DNA of 41,289 nt from IMG/VR virus record IMGVR_UViG_3300012929_000015, positions 1 to 41,289 of that record; one strand, given 5' to 3'. Positions 8,537-16,646 of this stretch are shown here, piece after piece (position 1 is the stretch's first letter; every line of letters begins with the position of its first letter). Under the pieces are notes generated by a model, which was not told the origin of the DNA, did no database searches, and saw only the letters and a list, made by a program, of their open reading frames with translations. Position numbers and translations under genes: made by a program. This DNA is from a virus.

Positions 8537-9520
8537 ATGACTCAACCCTTAACACAAAATTATGGGCCGGGAAATGTTGACGAAATTCTTACGACTTCAC
8601 TCGTTAATATGATCGCCGGCATTAGGGACAACATTTTTAAGTCTAACCCTATCTTCAAATGGTTGTACGAAGGTAAGGGCGGCGGAAAGATGCGCAAACG
8701 CGGCGGCGCCGCTTTGTCCCATGCTGAGATGTACGCGAAAAATACGACCGCAGCGGCGTATTCTCGCTACAGCACGATCGACACGACTCCCCAGGATGGC
8801 CTGACGAGAGATCAGTGGTTGTGGATTCAGTACGCAGCGACTGTTACCGTCGATGGATTCACGGAACGTGTAGCGAATGCAGGTGATTCAAAGCTGGAAG
8901 ATATCCTAGAAGCCAAAAAGATGCAGGCGGAAGAATCGCTTGCGCTTCTTTTGGAACAGGATATTTTCGGAGCGACTTCGGGTGGCCCGAATGGCATTTC
9001 GCTCCGCTCTCTTCCGGGTATTGTAGCGACTTCAGGAACTGAAGGCGGCATCAACGGAACCACGCAGAGTTGGTGGCAGGCCTGTGCGGCCACGACTTCG
9101 GGATCTTTTGCAGCCCAGGGTCGTTCGGACCTCACGAATGCTTGGAACTTAGTCAGCGTGCAGAACCCCATCGGTGGACCGGAAATGATCGTCTCGGATC
9201 AAAATTCGTTCCAATACTACGAATCGTCCCTGGTATCCCAGGAACGGTTTACCGATAACAAAATGGTCGATATCGGGATTGAGAATCTGAAGTTTAAAGC
9301 TACGCCATGGACTTGGAGCCCGCAGGCCAATTCCGGCGTGATTTATCTTCTGCATTCCAAGGGTTTGGAATTTGTCGTGAATTCGGACACTGATTTCTTA
9401 GTGACTGAGTTTGTGACCCCGACCAACCAGGATGCCCGCACATCCAAGATTCTTTTGGCTTGTGCGCTTATTTCTGGAAATCGGCGCAAATTGGCGAAAT
9501 TATCCAGCGTGACAGCCTAA
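8537..9520 (+). CDS. major capsid protein
   Basis: 327 aa, strong ribosome site (CAGGAGAAC). Gene order and length fit an HK97-fold coat protein. Features include the N-terminal NVDEILTTSLVNM and KSNPIFKWLYEGKGGGKMRKRGG, and a C-terminal region with GGPEMIVSDQNSFQYYE and SKGLEFVVNSDTDF resembling the P-domain and A-domain of phage coats. The phase with flanking scaffold and head genes makes the assignment strong although no database comparison was made. Confidence 0.85.
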   Translation: MTQPLTQNYGPGNVDEILTTSLVNMIAGIRDNIFKSNPIFKWLYEGKGGGKMRKRGGAALSHAEMYAKNTTAAAYSRYSTIDTTPQDGLTRDQWLWIQYAATVTVDGFTERVANAGDSKLEDILEAKKMQAEESLALLLEQDIFGATSGGPNGISLRSLPGIVATSGTEGGINGTTQSWWQACAATTSGSFAAQGRSDLTNAWNLVSVQNPIGGPEMIVSDQNSFQYYESSLVSQERFTDNKMVDIGIENLKFKATPWTWSPQANSGVIYLLHSKGLEFVVNSDTDFLVTEFVTPTNQDARTSKILLACALISGNRRKLAKLSSVTA

Positions 9521-9530
9521 AGGAGGCCTT

Positions 9531-9803
9531 ATGGCATTTGCGACAAGCAATATTCGTAGGGGTACCCTTGGGGATCTTAAGGTAACGGCGGGTAATTGGA
9601 CAGGTTCTACTGGTGATGCGGATGGTTCGTTTATAGTCGAAGGAGGAATTGTTTATCTGACTCAATTCAGAGCTGGCGATGGAACAACGCCAGATCAATT
9701 CATTCTTTGCTCTGTTACTGCTTCATCAACCGGAACTGTCACCATTACAGTCCCAAATCGTAAGACGGTGGCGCGTGGGTCGTTTATTGTTATTCATGCC
9801 TAG
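9531..9803 (+). CDS. small beta-rich head protein
   Basis: 90 aa, AAAGGAGG ribosome site. Alternating hydrophobic and Thr/Ser/Gly residues (GTVTITVPNRKTVARGSF) suggest a beta-sandwich, as in capsid decoration or cement proteins. Immediately follows the capsid gene. Exact role unknown. Confidence 0.7.
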   Translation: MAFATSNIRRGTLGDLKVTAGNWTGSTGDADGSFIVEGGIVYLTQFRAGDGTTPDQFILCSVTASSTGTVTITVPNRKTVARGSFIVIHA

Positions 9804-9874
9804 TGGCCGCGAAGAACTGGCGGAGATCGAATGGTCTTCCAAGTAACAGCGCACTAGCATAAAAGGAGATTTAA

Positions 9875-10333
9875 ATGCTTATTCAGCAACTTAATCGTAC
9901 AGATCCGGAAAGAATTCAGCTCATGGTTAAAAATGTCGATGGCGGCGGGTCGATTACAACCGGAATGGGTGCTGCATTTCCTATTGCGGCTGCTTCGATC
10001 GATGGAATCAGTTCCGTCCGCGTGACTCAGACTCTCGCTAGAGGGTTTGTCGGTGTGGCGGTTCAGGATATCGGGATTAATGGTTTCGGCTTGGTAACGG
10101 CATGGGGTATCGTCAATTCCGTGCAGATTTCCAACGTCGGAACGTCGATCACGATCACGGCTGGAGATATTCTGCGTCCTGGCGCGGCAGCGGGGACGTT
10201 CTTTTCCGGCATCAACAACGCGGAGACTGCCTCGACGTTGCTTTATCGCTTCGTCTATGCGGCGACCACGATTCCGGTTGACATTTCCAACCTGAATCAG
10301 TCGTTTGTCTCGGGAATTGTTCGGGCTATCTAA
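9875..10333 (+). CDS. head decoration-like protein
   Basis: 152 aa, strong ribosome site (AAAAGGAG). The sequence is Gly/Ala/Thr/Ile-rich with repeated beta strands, beginning MLIQQLNRTDPERIQLMVKN and including RPGAAAGTFFSG. Small secreted-looking beta proteins after the coat gene are usually capsid decoration proteins. The assignment is contextual. Confidence 0.65.
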   Translation: MLIQQLNRTDPERIQLMVKNVDGGGSITTGMGAAFPIAAASIDGISSVRVTQTLARGFVGVAVQDIGINGFGLVTAWGIVNSVQISNVGTSITITAGDILRPGAAAGTFFSGINNAETASTLLYRFVYAATTIPVDISNLNQSFVSGIVRAI

Positions 10334-10335
10334 TC

Positions 10336-10602
10336 ATGGCAACTAGATCAGAAGTGAAAAATGCGATTTTAAAGGGGATTGGGGTACGGCCTACATCGTA
10401 TCTGCTTCGTTGGAAGCCCTCATTGAAAAAGCCTTTTCATTTTGATCTCTTGGAAGTTTCAAGGTGTAGGACGGACGGGGAGATTGTGACACCAACGATG
10501 CCGCAATCTCTCCGGCCTCTACATGGCGGCCATTACATCAAAAGTCCAAGTTGTTTTTCGTTGCTTGATTTTTTGAAGGTTCAGTTAAGGTGGATCAGGT
10601 GA
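10336..10602 (+). CDS. uncertain ORF, possibly degenerate
   Basis: 88 codons beginning MATRSEVKNAILKG without a ribosome site. The composition drifts from protein-like to odd (many Arg, Pro, Ser, Leu). Two other frames in the same interval hold protein-like segments: GDWGTAYIVSASLEALIEKA (about 10377-10436) and DTNDAAISPASTW (about 10490-10530). The interval may be a gene broken by frameshifts or simply spacer between the head block and the sugar module. Confidence 0.3.
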   Translation: MATRSEVKNAILKGIGVRPTSYLLRWKPSLKKPFHFDLLEVSRCRTDGEIVTPTMPQSLRPLHGGHYIKSPSCFSLLDFLKVQLRWIR

Positions 10603-11030
10603 GCGAAGTTCTTAGATGGCTTGGTTTTAAAGATAAAACGGCGGAAGGGAAAATGATCTTTTGTTTTGATATTGATGGAACTATTTCCGCAAAGCCTGAC
10701 ATTTTCAAAACCATTATGAAGTCATTGGTTGACGCTGGCCATATCGTTTATCCATTAACCGGCATGGTGGCGACCGGAACAATCATGGATGCCAAACAAT
10801 TTGAAGACTTTCGTGAAAGGCAACTTTTAATGCTTGGTCTTGAAAAAGGAAAGCATTATACCGATCTTGTTATCTGCGTTGGTGAGCGTATCGAAGATTG
10901 CGGGGCTATCAAGGGTAAATTTTGTAAAGAAAAAGGTGTTTCATTCATGGTGGAAGATACCCAAATCTATCATGATGCCATTATTGGAGCATCGCCAGAA
11001 ACGCTTTGCCTGAGAATGCCTAATTTATGA
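10590..11030 (+). CDS. HAD-superfamily hydrolase-like protein
   Basis: 146 aa with a GTG start (alternative GTG at 10599 has the better ribosome site, AAGGTGG). Motif I of the haloacid-dehalogenase fold is clear: FDIDGTI, with the catalytic Asp pair at residues 27 and 29. A motif IV-like VEDTQIYHDAI lies near residue 125. HAD phosphatases often act on sugar or nucleotide phosphates, so a role in supplying or trimming a substrate for the adjacent glycosyltransferases is plausible. ATGA-coupled to the next gene. Confidence 0.7.
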   Translation: MDQVSEVLRWLGFKDKTAEGKMIFCFDIDGTISAKPDIFKTIMKSLVDAGHIVYPLTGMVATGTIMDAKQFEDFRERQLLMLGLEKGKHYTDLVICVGERIEDCGAIKGKFCKEKGVSFMVEDTQIYHDAIIGASPETLCLRMPNL

Positions 11031-11839
11031 GCGAATACGTCAAACCAGAAGTGCTGGCGAGCCAAAAAGATCCGAATGTCATCCGGGTGATCGTCGGCCT
11101 TCCACACGAGGGCATGACGGGCTGTGAAGCTTATACGAACCGGCTTTCAAATTTCAAGCATTTAGGCCACCTAGAAGAAAGAATGAAACTCCAGGATGCC
11201 AAGCCGCGTTTTGAATTTTTACAGGTGGTTATTGGCCGTATGCACGTCCATGTCGCGCGCGAAGAAATGGCGAAAAAGGCTCTTTTTGCCAATGCTGATT
11301 ATTTACTGATGATCGATGACGATATGACCTGCCCGGACGATCTTTTTGAAAAGCTTTATGCCGACGATAAAGATATTGTGGCGCCTTTAGCTTTTACGCG
11401 AAACTTCCCCCATAAACCGGTCATGTACCGGTGCGTGGAAGGCTGGGATTCCCTTAGCAATTGCGATACATTCACCAATTTTCCCATCATGAATTATCCC
11501 AAAGATAAATTGGTTCAAGTGGATGCCGTGGGCTTTGGCGCCGTGCTCATCAAAATGGAAGTCCTCCGAAAAATGCCCAACCCTTGGTTTATGAACCCCT
11601 ACAAGACTGGCGAAGACATCAATTTTTGCTATGAGGCCAGAAAATATGGGTTTACCACCTGGATGGATACGCGCGTTAAGCTCGGCCACGTAAGCCATCC
11701 CATTGTGGTGACAGAAGAATATGTGATGCGTCAACGCCAGGAATACGACATGGAAATTGAGAAGCGCTGTGGAGAATACAAAAAATATCAAGGGAACGGT
11801 GATGATTCCAAAGAACCAGTTCTTGTACTAGGAGAATAA
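11027..11839 (+). CDS. GT-A-type glycosyltransferase
   Basis: 270 aa. An acidic metal-binding motif (LMIDDDMTCPDDL, Asp cluster near residue 97) and a downstream acceptor/catalytic motif (KTGEDINFCYEARKYG) identify a nucleotide-sugar-dependent GT-A-fold enzyme. First transferase of a coupled module (ATGA with the HAD gene upstream, one base from the next ATG). The acceptor is unknown; virion protein or host surface glycan are both possible. Confidence 0.75.
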   Translation: MSEYVKPEVLASQKDPNVIRVIVGLPHEGMTGCEAYTNRLSNFKHLGHLEERMKLQDAKPRFEFLQVVIGRMHVHVAREEMAKKALFANADYLLMIDDDMTCPDDLFEKLYADDKDIVAPLAFTRNFPHKPVMYRCVEGWDSLSNCDTFTNFPIMNYPKDKLVQVDAVGFGAVLIKMEVLRKMPNPWFMNPYKTGEDINFCYEARKYGFTTWMDTRVKLGHVSHPIVVTEEYVMRQRQEYDMEIEKRCGEYKKYQGNGDDSKEPVLVLGE

Positions 11840-13123
11840 ATGAAACCGACTGCCTCAATCATCATCCCCACTTGGAATTTACCAGAATATTTTAATCCAT
11901 GCGTGGAATCTATTTCTCGGACTGGAGTTTTGGACGGTCTTTGCGAGTTAATCGTTGTCAATAATGGTCTTCAAAACATGGATTTCTTAAAAGAATGGCC
12001 CAATACTAAAGTTTTAACGCCAGGCAAAAATCTTGGGTGGGAAGGCGGTCTGGAGCTTGGTTTAAAACATGCGCAAGGCGAATTTATTTGTTTCCAGAAT
12101 GATGACACCTTGATTCCAAAAGCGACTCAGGATTTTTACAGCCAGCTTCTTTGGCCATTTCGAAACTCGAATGTGGCGGCTGTCGGCCCAGAAACAACGA
12201 TCGCGGCTGGATGGCATAGCGTCTTTAATCGACATTCCCCAAGAACGCTTTGCGATGTGACTTACTTGATCTTTTTTACGGCGATGATTCGCCGTTCTGA
12301 TCTGGATGCCGCCGGCGGTATTGATACCAGTGCGCCAGGCGGTGATGATCTGGATTTATGTATGCGTTTGCGAAAACTTGGGAAAAATATTGTTATCAAT
12401 CCAGATGCATTCATTATTCATCATGCGTTTAAAACGGGAGAACGTGTCCGGGGCGGCCCAGATAAACCCGGCGGTTGGAATTCAAAAGAAATGTCCGATA
12501 GGACAAATCGCTGGCTGATTCAAAAACATGGATTCCGATATTACATGGAAACGCTTCGCGGGTTCTCCTACAGCCATGCGGATGGTCCGGATTTGGAAGG
12601 CGAAATCGTCAGGGAGTTTGTTCGTGGCCCGAAAATTATTGAGCTAGGATGCGGGTATCGGAAAACGGTGCCCCAAGCGATTGGTGTTGATCAGGCAGCC
12701 AGGGGCGAGTCTCCGAGCCATCTTCATGAAGGGCAAAAATCGGTTGCTGACATTCAGGCGGATGTAACAGAGCCTCTTCCTCCTCAATTATTTGATTCTG
12801 ATACGGCTATCTGCCGCCATATTTTAGAACATGCTATTGATCCCGTTCGGACGCTTAAAAATTGGAATGAGGCATTAAAGATCGGCAGTCGGTTGATTAT
12901 TGCCGTCCCCAATCAGGACATCATCAATTCGATTCCTCTTAATCCCGAACACGTCCATGCCTTTACGCCAAATTCTCTTAAAAATCTGGCAGAACTTTGT
13001 GGGTTTAAACAGATCGAAACCCGCGATTCTGGCAATGGAATTAGTTTTGTGAGCTGTTTTGAAAAAATTCTGCATATGGATCTCATCGAAAACGGAAAGA
13101 TACTGGAGACCGCCAATGCTTAG
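11840..13123 (+). CDS. bifunctional family 2 glycosyltransferase/methyltransferase
   Basis: 427 aa. Residues 1-240 are a GT2 enzyme: N-terminal SIIIPTWN, central CFQNDDTLIP (DxD-like), then APGGDDLDLCMRLRKLG. Residues about 255-410 form a class I SAM methyltransferase-like domain: KIIELGCGYRK (SAM loop), ICRHILEHAIDP and a promoter-like LIIAVPNQD strand. The fusion suggests that a sugar is transferred and methylated, or that a methyl cap ends the chain. The stop overlaps the next start by 8 bp. Confidence 0.8.
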   Translation: MKPTASIIIPTWNLPEYFNPCVESISRTGVLDGLCELIVVNNGLQNMDFLKEWPNTKVLTPGKNLGWEGGLELGLKHAQGEFICFQNDDTLIPKATQDFYSQLLWPFRNSNVAAVGPETTIAAGWHSVFNRHSPRTLCDVTYLIFFTAMIRRSDLDAAGGIDTSAPGGDDLDLCMRLRKLGKNIVINPDAFIIHHAFKTGERVRGGPDKPGGWNSKEMSDRTNRWLIQKHGFRYYMETLRGFSYSHADGPDLEGEIVREFVRGPKIIELGCGYRKTVPQAIGVDQAARGESPSHLHEGQKSVADIQADVTEPLPPQLFDSDTAICRHILEHAIDPVRTLKNWNEALKIGSRLIIAVPNQDIINSIPLNPEHVHAFTPNSLKNLAELCGFKQIETRDSGNGISFVSCFEKILHMDLIENGKILETANA

Positions 13124-14126
13124 AATCGCTAATTATTTTGAAAGCCGACTTGGCCGCAACGATGGGAATCCTCTTTATGTCCAGAGTTGCTTAAAACGGA
13201 TGCAGTATCACTTGGATATTGCCGCTGGAAAACCGGCCAATCAAGATTTGTTGCCATGGTTCGGGACGCAGGATGGAAAGAAATACCAAGAAGATCCGCG
13301 CGCGGAGGCTTCCGCTAAAGAATTTTTTAAGAATCACGGCTCGCAGTTTGAAATCGACCATATTTATCCAACCGGCGATTTGTCGATGTTCGGAACCTAT
13401 GACCTGAATATTCATGTGGATTGGGGCGAGGATGGTTTGACGGGACTCTTGCCTTATGCGCCACTTGACACTCCTCATCCGATGGCCTACTGGGCTTCTG
13501 ATACCCATCTAGGATATCCCTATCGTCTAGAAATGGCGAAAAAAGCGGACTTTGTTTTCTGTGCGCAGAAAGCGGCTGTGGCCGATATGAAGCGGGATGG
13601 CGTTGCTAATCCAATCTGGCTTCCTCATGCGGTAGAACCTCTCGCCTATCCTCGCCAGGACAAGTTCACAAAGAACTTTGATGTCTGCTTCATTGGCCAC
13701 GTGAATTCGGTCAATCGTGAAAATGCTCTTGATCGACTCTTCTCGGTGTTTCCCAATTTTGATTACGGTCAGGCGCTCTTTGAAAAATGCGCGGAAAGAA
13801 TCGGAAACTCAAAGATTGGGTTCAACATCGCCATGAAAGATGACACCAACATGCGCTGTTTTGAGACGATGGCAACCGGAACGATGCTTTTAACGGATCG
13901 CATTTCCAACATTGAGGAACTCTTTGAAGACCGGAAGCATTTGGTTCTCTATGACGGCTTAGACGATATGGTTGAAAAAGCCAAATATTATCTGGCGCAT
14001 GACGATGAGCGCGAGAAGATTGCACAGGCTGGGTATAAAGAAGTGATGGCTAAGCATACGATCCAGCATCGTATCGACGTGATCCTGGGCGAATTTATGA
14101 AATCAAAGGTGCCGGCTCTTGCATAA
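13116..14126 (+). CDS. CgeB-like glycosyltransferase (GT-B fold)
   Basis: 336 aa starting MLRIANYFESRLGRNDG, with GGAG seven bases upstream. The C-terminal half has the donor-binding pattern of the glycosyltransferase family 1/CgeB type: NMRCFETMATGTMLLTD, then VLYDGLDDMVEKAKYYL and EREKIAQAGYKEV. The N-terminal half holds DWGEDGLTG and SDTHLGYPYR. Third transferase of the module; acceptor unknown. Confidence 0.75.
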   Translation: MLRIANYFESRLGRNDGNPLYVQSCLKRMQYHLDIAAGKPANQDLLPWFGTQDGKKYQEDPRAEASAKEFFKNHGSQFEIDHIYPTGDLSMFGTYDLNIHVDWGEDGLTGLLPYAPLDTPHPMAYWASDTHLGYPYRLEMAKKADFVFCAQKAAVADMKRDGVANPIWLPHAVEPLAYPRQDKFTKNFDVCFIGHVNSVNRENALDRLFSVFPNFDYGQALFEKCAERIGNSKIGFNIAMKDDTNMRCFETMATGTMLLTDRISNIEELFEDRKHLVLYDGLDDMVEKAKYYLAHDDEREKIAQAGYKEVMAKHTIQHRIDVILGEFMKSKVPALA

Positions 14127-14751
14127 CCATTTCGACAAAAATCTGGATTTAAAAGCGCTGATCCTAGAGAGACATCCGGCGCTTATCGTCGAATGCGGCG
14201 CAGGCCAAGGCGATCTGACCCGCCAAATCGCTTCCCTTCTTGATGTCTATGATTTTCGCTTTGTAGTGATCAGCGATAAGGCGGTGGAGGGACTTGACCC
14301 AAGGATTGAATGGAAAGTGGGCCTCAGCTATGAGGCCTTGGCTGATTTTAAGGATAACAGCCTTGATCTGTGCATTATCGATACAGATCACAACTATTGG
14401 ACGCTCATGAAAGAATTGTCAGCGGTGTTTTTAAAGATGCGGGAAGGTAGTTTTATCGCGCTTCATGATGTGGAAACTTTTTATCACGATACGGGCATGG
14501 CGCTTAGTTATTGGGATGGCAAACCCTATCCGAAAGAAGAAATTGAAAAACATGCCACCTTTGGAAGCCTTGGGGATGCCGTTATCGCTTTTCTTTCTTT
14601 GCAAAAACTGTATTACAAGCTTCATTCTTGGAATCACGAGAGTCATGGGGCTGCGCTTTTGGAACGAAAAACGCAAACCCATTTCAACATTGTCGTTCCT
14701 GGCCCAGAAGCTATTTTCTCAAAAAAGGAGACTGACCATGCAGGTGTTTAA
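14119..14751 (+). CDS. class I SAM-dependent methyltransferase
   Basis: 210 aa with a TTG start overlapping the preceding gene. Motif I is IVECGAGQGDL (residues about 23-33); a motif II/IV-like LCIIDTDHNYWTLM follows near residue 85, and GSFIALHDVETF near 110, the pattern of small-molecule and sugar methyltransferases of the Methyltransf_24 type. Last enzyme of the sugar module. Confidence 0.75.
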   Translation: MHNHFDKNLDLKALILERHPALIVECGAGQGDLTRQIASLLDVYDFRFVVISDKAVEGLDPRIEWKVGLSYEALADFKDNSLDLCIIDTDHNYWTLMKELSAVFLKMREGSFIALHDVETFYHDTGMALSYWDGKPYPKEEIEKHATFGSLGDAVIAFLSLQKLYYKLHSWNHESHGAALLERKTQTHFNIVVPGPEAIFSKKETDHAGV

Positions 14752-15289
14752 ATTGGTTGAAGCGGGATTCGTAGATAAGGTTGTCGGATTTGAGATGTTG
14801 CCGGAACGATTGATTAAGGGAATTCGCACGAGAGAAGTATCAGGGTTTCCGCGCGCGTGGGCGCGCTGGCTTTCTTCCGTCGGCAGCGTCCGGGACGTGT
14901 TCCGCACTGAAACATCCCGGAAACCGGACAGCACCTATCAGTACTCTTATACGGTTATCGGTAAAGAGCCTTGTTTCTTCGTCCTGGAATATAAAGACAT
15001 TAATTCCGATAAGGAAGCCTGGAAACACATTTCAGATTACATCAAACAGGTGGTTGGCCAGGAAGTGCGGCTAAAAGAGCGGATTGAGGATATGGCTAGA
15101 GCCTTGGCTCCTGACGGGAAAGCTCCTCTTGAGCTTGAGCCGGAAGACGTTCCAGTTATCCCTCTTCCAAAAGAGAAAACCGAAGAGAAAGCTGATCAGG
15201 AAATCATAAAGCATGGAGAGACAATTCTTGTGGAAGAATTTGTTCCCAAGAAACGCGGTCGGCCAAAAAAAGAGCCGGTGGAGGCTTAA
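14738..15289 (+). CDS. hypothetical protein with C-terminal AT-hook
   Basis: 183 aa, good ribosome site (AAAAAAGGAG). Residues 1-110 form a soluble domain of unknown family; residues 110-168 are acidic and disordered (LELEPEDVPVIPLPKEK); the end contains KKRGRPKKE, a canonical AT-hook with core GRP at residues 174-176. AT-hooks bind the minor groove of AT-rich DNA. In a head-gene context it may contact packaged DNA or help packaging, but it could equally be regulatory. Confidence 0.65.
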   Translation: MQVFKLVEAGFVDKVVGFEMLPERLIKGIRTREVSGFPRAWARWLSSVGSVRDVFRTETSRKPDSTYQYSYTVIGKEPCFFVLEYKDINSDKEAWKHISDYIKQVVGQEVRLKERIEDMARALAPDGKAPLELEPEDVPVIPLPKEKTEEKADQEIIKHGETILVEEFVPKKRGRPKKEPVEA

Positions 15290-15583
15290 ATGATTCAAAA
15301 CTCTGGGACGCAACTTTTAACGGCGGCGGGAGTCGTAGGGTCATCCGGAAAAGCAGTTCGTGTTTTCAATATAACCGTCGTTAGTGATGGCACGGCAGGC
15401 GTCACAACGGTTCGTAATGGGACATCATCCGGCGGTACAACCTACGACATTATTACGGGAACAGTTAGCACTGGAGTCAATCGAAACTATGGCACCCAGG
15501 GAAAAGTTTTTGCCGCCGGATGTTATATCGACGCGGATGCTCATTCTATCGGAGTGGCGGTTGATTACAGCTATGTGAGTTAA
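15290..15583 (+). CDS. small beta-structured virion protein
   Basis: 97 aa starting immediately after the preceding stop. Thr/Gly/Val-rich alternating pattern (GTSSGGTTYDIITGTVSTG) typical of beta-sandwich head or tail accessory proteins. Position just before the head-tail adaptor supports a structural role. Not identified further. Confidence 0.65.
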   Translation: MIQNSGTQLLTAAGVVGSSGKAVRVFNITVVSDGTAGVTTVRNGTSSGGTTYDIITGTVSTGVNRNYGTQGKVFAAGCYIDADAHSIGVAVDYSYVS

Positions 15584-15585
15584 GT

Positions 15586-16506
15586 ATGTCTACGTTTCTA
15601 ACATTACAGCAGGAGTTAGCTGCGCAGGTGGGGCTAGATCAGACAGTCTCGTCGCAAGCGACCTTATTAAAGCGCTGGCTCAACAATGCCCAGCAAGTAG
15701 TTCTACGCGCTTTTGAATGGCCGTTCCTGCGAAGTCCAACGCCTTTGGTCATTCAAACGGTGACAGATATTACGACTGGAACTGTGGCGACGATCGCAGG
15801 AAACACGACTATTACATTCAGCAGCGCGCCAACAGTTTCTGTCGCCAATCGATTCATTCAAACAAGCAGCGGGAACGATTGGTATAAGATCACTGCGCAT
15901 ACGGCCAATGTCACCACGGCCACTATTGAAATTGGGGCTATTTCTACGAATTCAACCGCCACCTATACGGTGCGGAAGTTTTACTATTCAACCAGTTCTT
16001 CAGTCGACAGAATTATTCAGATCTTCCAGGATACGCTGCCATATCAATTGATTGAAACCACCCCGGAATATTTCCAGTCTTTTAATCCTGGGTTTCTTTC
16101 CAGCGGCACGCCTCGTATTTATTGTATGGCGGGCATTGACTCTTCTGCCGGGGCCGGAGTGCCACAATTCCGGCTCTGGCCCAATCCTGATGCGGTATTA
16201 AATCTTCGAATCGATTATTTAACCGTTGCTACGGATATGTCCGCCGATGCCGACGTTTCTGTGATTCCGGCCAAATGGCATACCACGGTTTTAGTCGAAG
16301 GCGCCAAAGCGCAAGCCTACTCCTTCATGGACGATAACCGTTACGCAAATTCCGTGAATATTTTCAACACGATGATCGAGGAAATGAAAACGGAATATGA
16401 GATCGGCCTGCGGCGCCATCGCGTGATGACGGCGGCAGACAATCAGCCGGTCGGTGGGAACTTGGGATATATGCCATTGCCGTTTAATTATCCAAGGAAT
16501 TCGTGA
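15586..16506 (+). CDS. head-tail adaptor (P22 gp4 / T7 gp11-like)
   Basis: 306 aa. It begins with a helical segment (LQQELAAQVGLDQTVSSQ, LLKRWLNNAQQVV) typical of adaptors that sit below the portal, then a Thr-rich beta insertion around residues 55-140, then helical and strand segments ending with an acidic helix (NIFNTMIEEMKTEYE). It precedes the nozzle/stabilisation protein, as in short-tailed phages. The beta insertion makes it longer than gp4 (166 aa) or gp11 (about 196 aa). Confidence 0.65.
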   Translation: MSTFLTLQQELAAQVGLDQTVSSQATLLKRWLNNAQQVVLRAFEWPFLRSPTPLVIQTVTDITTGTVATIAGNTTITFSSAPTVSVANRFIQTSSGNDWYKITAHTANVTTATIEIGAISTNSTATYTVRKFYYSTSSSVDRIIQIFQDTLPYQLIETTPEYFQSFNPGFLSSGTPRIYCMAGIDSSAGAGVPQFRLWPNPDAVLNLRIDYLTVATDMSADADVSVIPAKWHTTVLVEGAKAQAYSFMDDNRYANSVNIFNTMIEEMKTEYEIGLRRHRVMTAADNQPVGGNLGYMPLPFNYPRNS

Positions 16507-16646
16507 GAAAAGACTCTGAACATCATTGGCGTAATGACTGCGATATTTGTCGTGATTGCGGAGCCACTTTCTACGATTTTGTAAATTTCAAAACCGTTTG
16601 TAAATGGAAATGGATTCGTACGCGTGAGAATTGGGGGATGGGTTAA
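16503..16646 (+). CDS. zinc-knuckle microprotein
   Basis: 47 aa with a GTG start overlapping the adaptor stop (GTGA) and a TAA overlapping the next ATG (TAATG). CDICRDCG near residues 13-20 plus a later Cys-Lys-Trp and two N-terminal His suggest a zinc site. It has the same type of overlap as the microprotein at 2490. Unknown role; its position inside the tail-assembly genes is unusual. Confidence 0.65.
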   Translation: MRKDSEHHWRNDCDICRDCGATFYDFVNFKTVCKWKWIRTRENWGMG

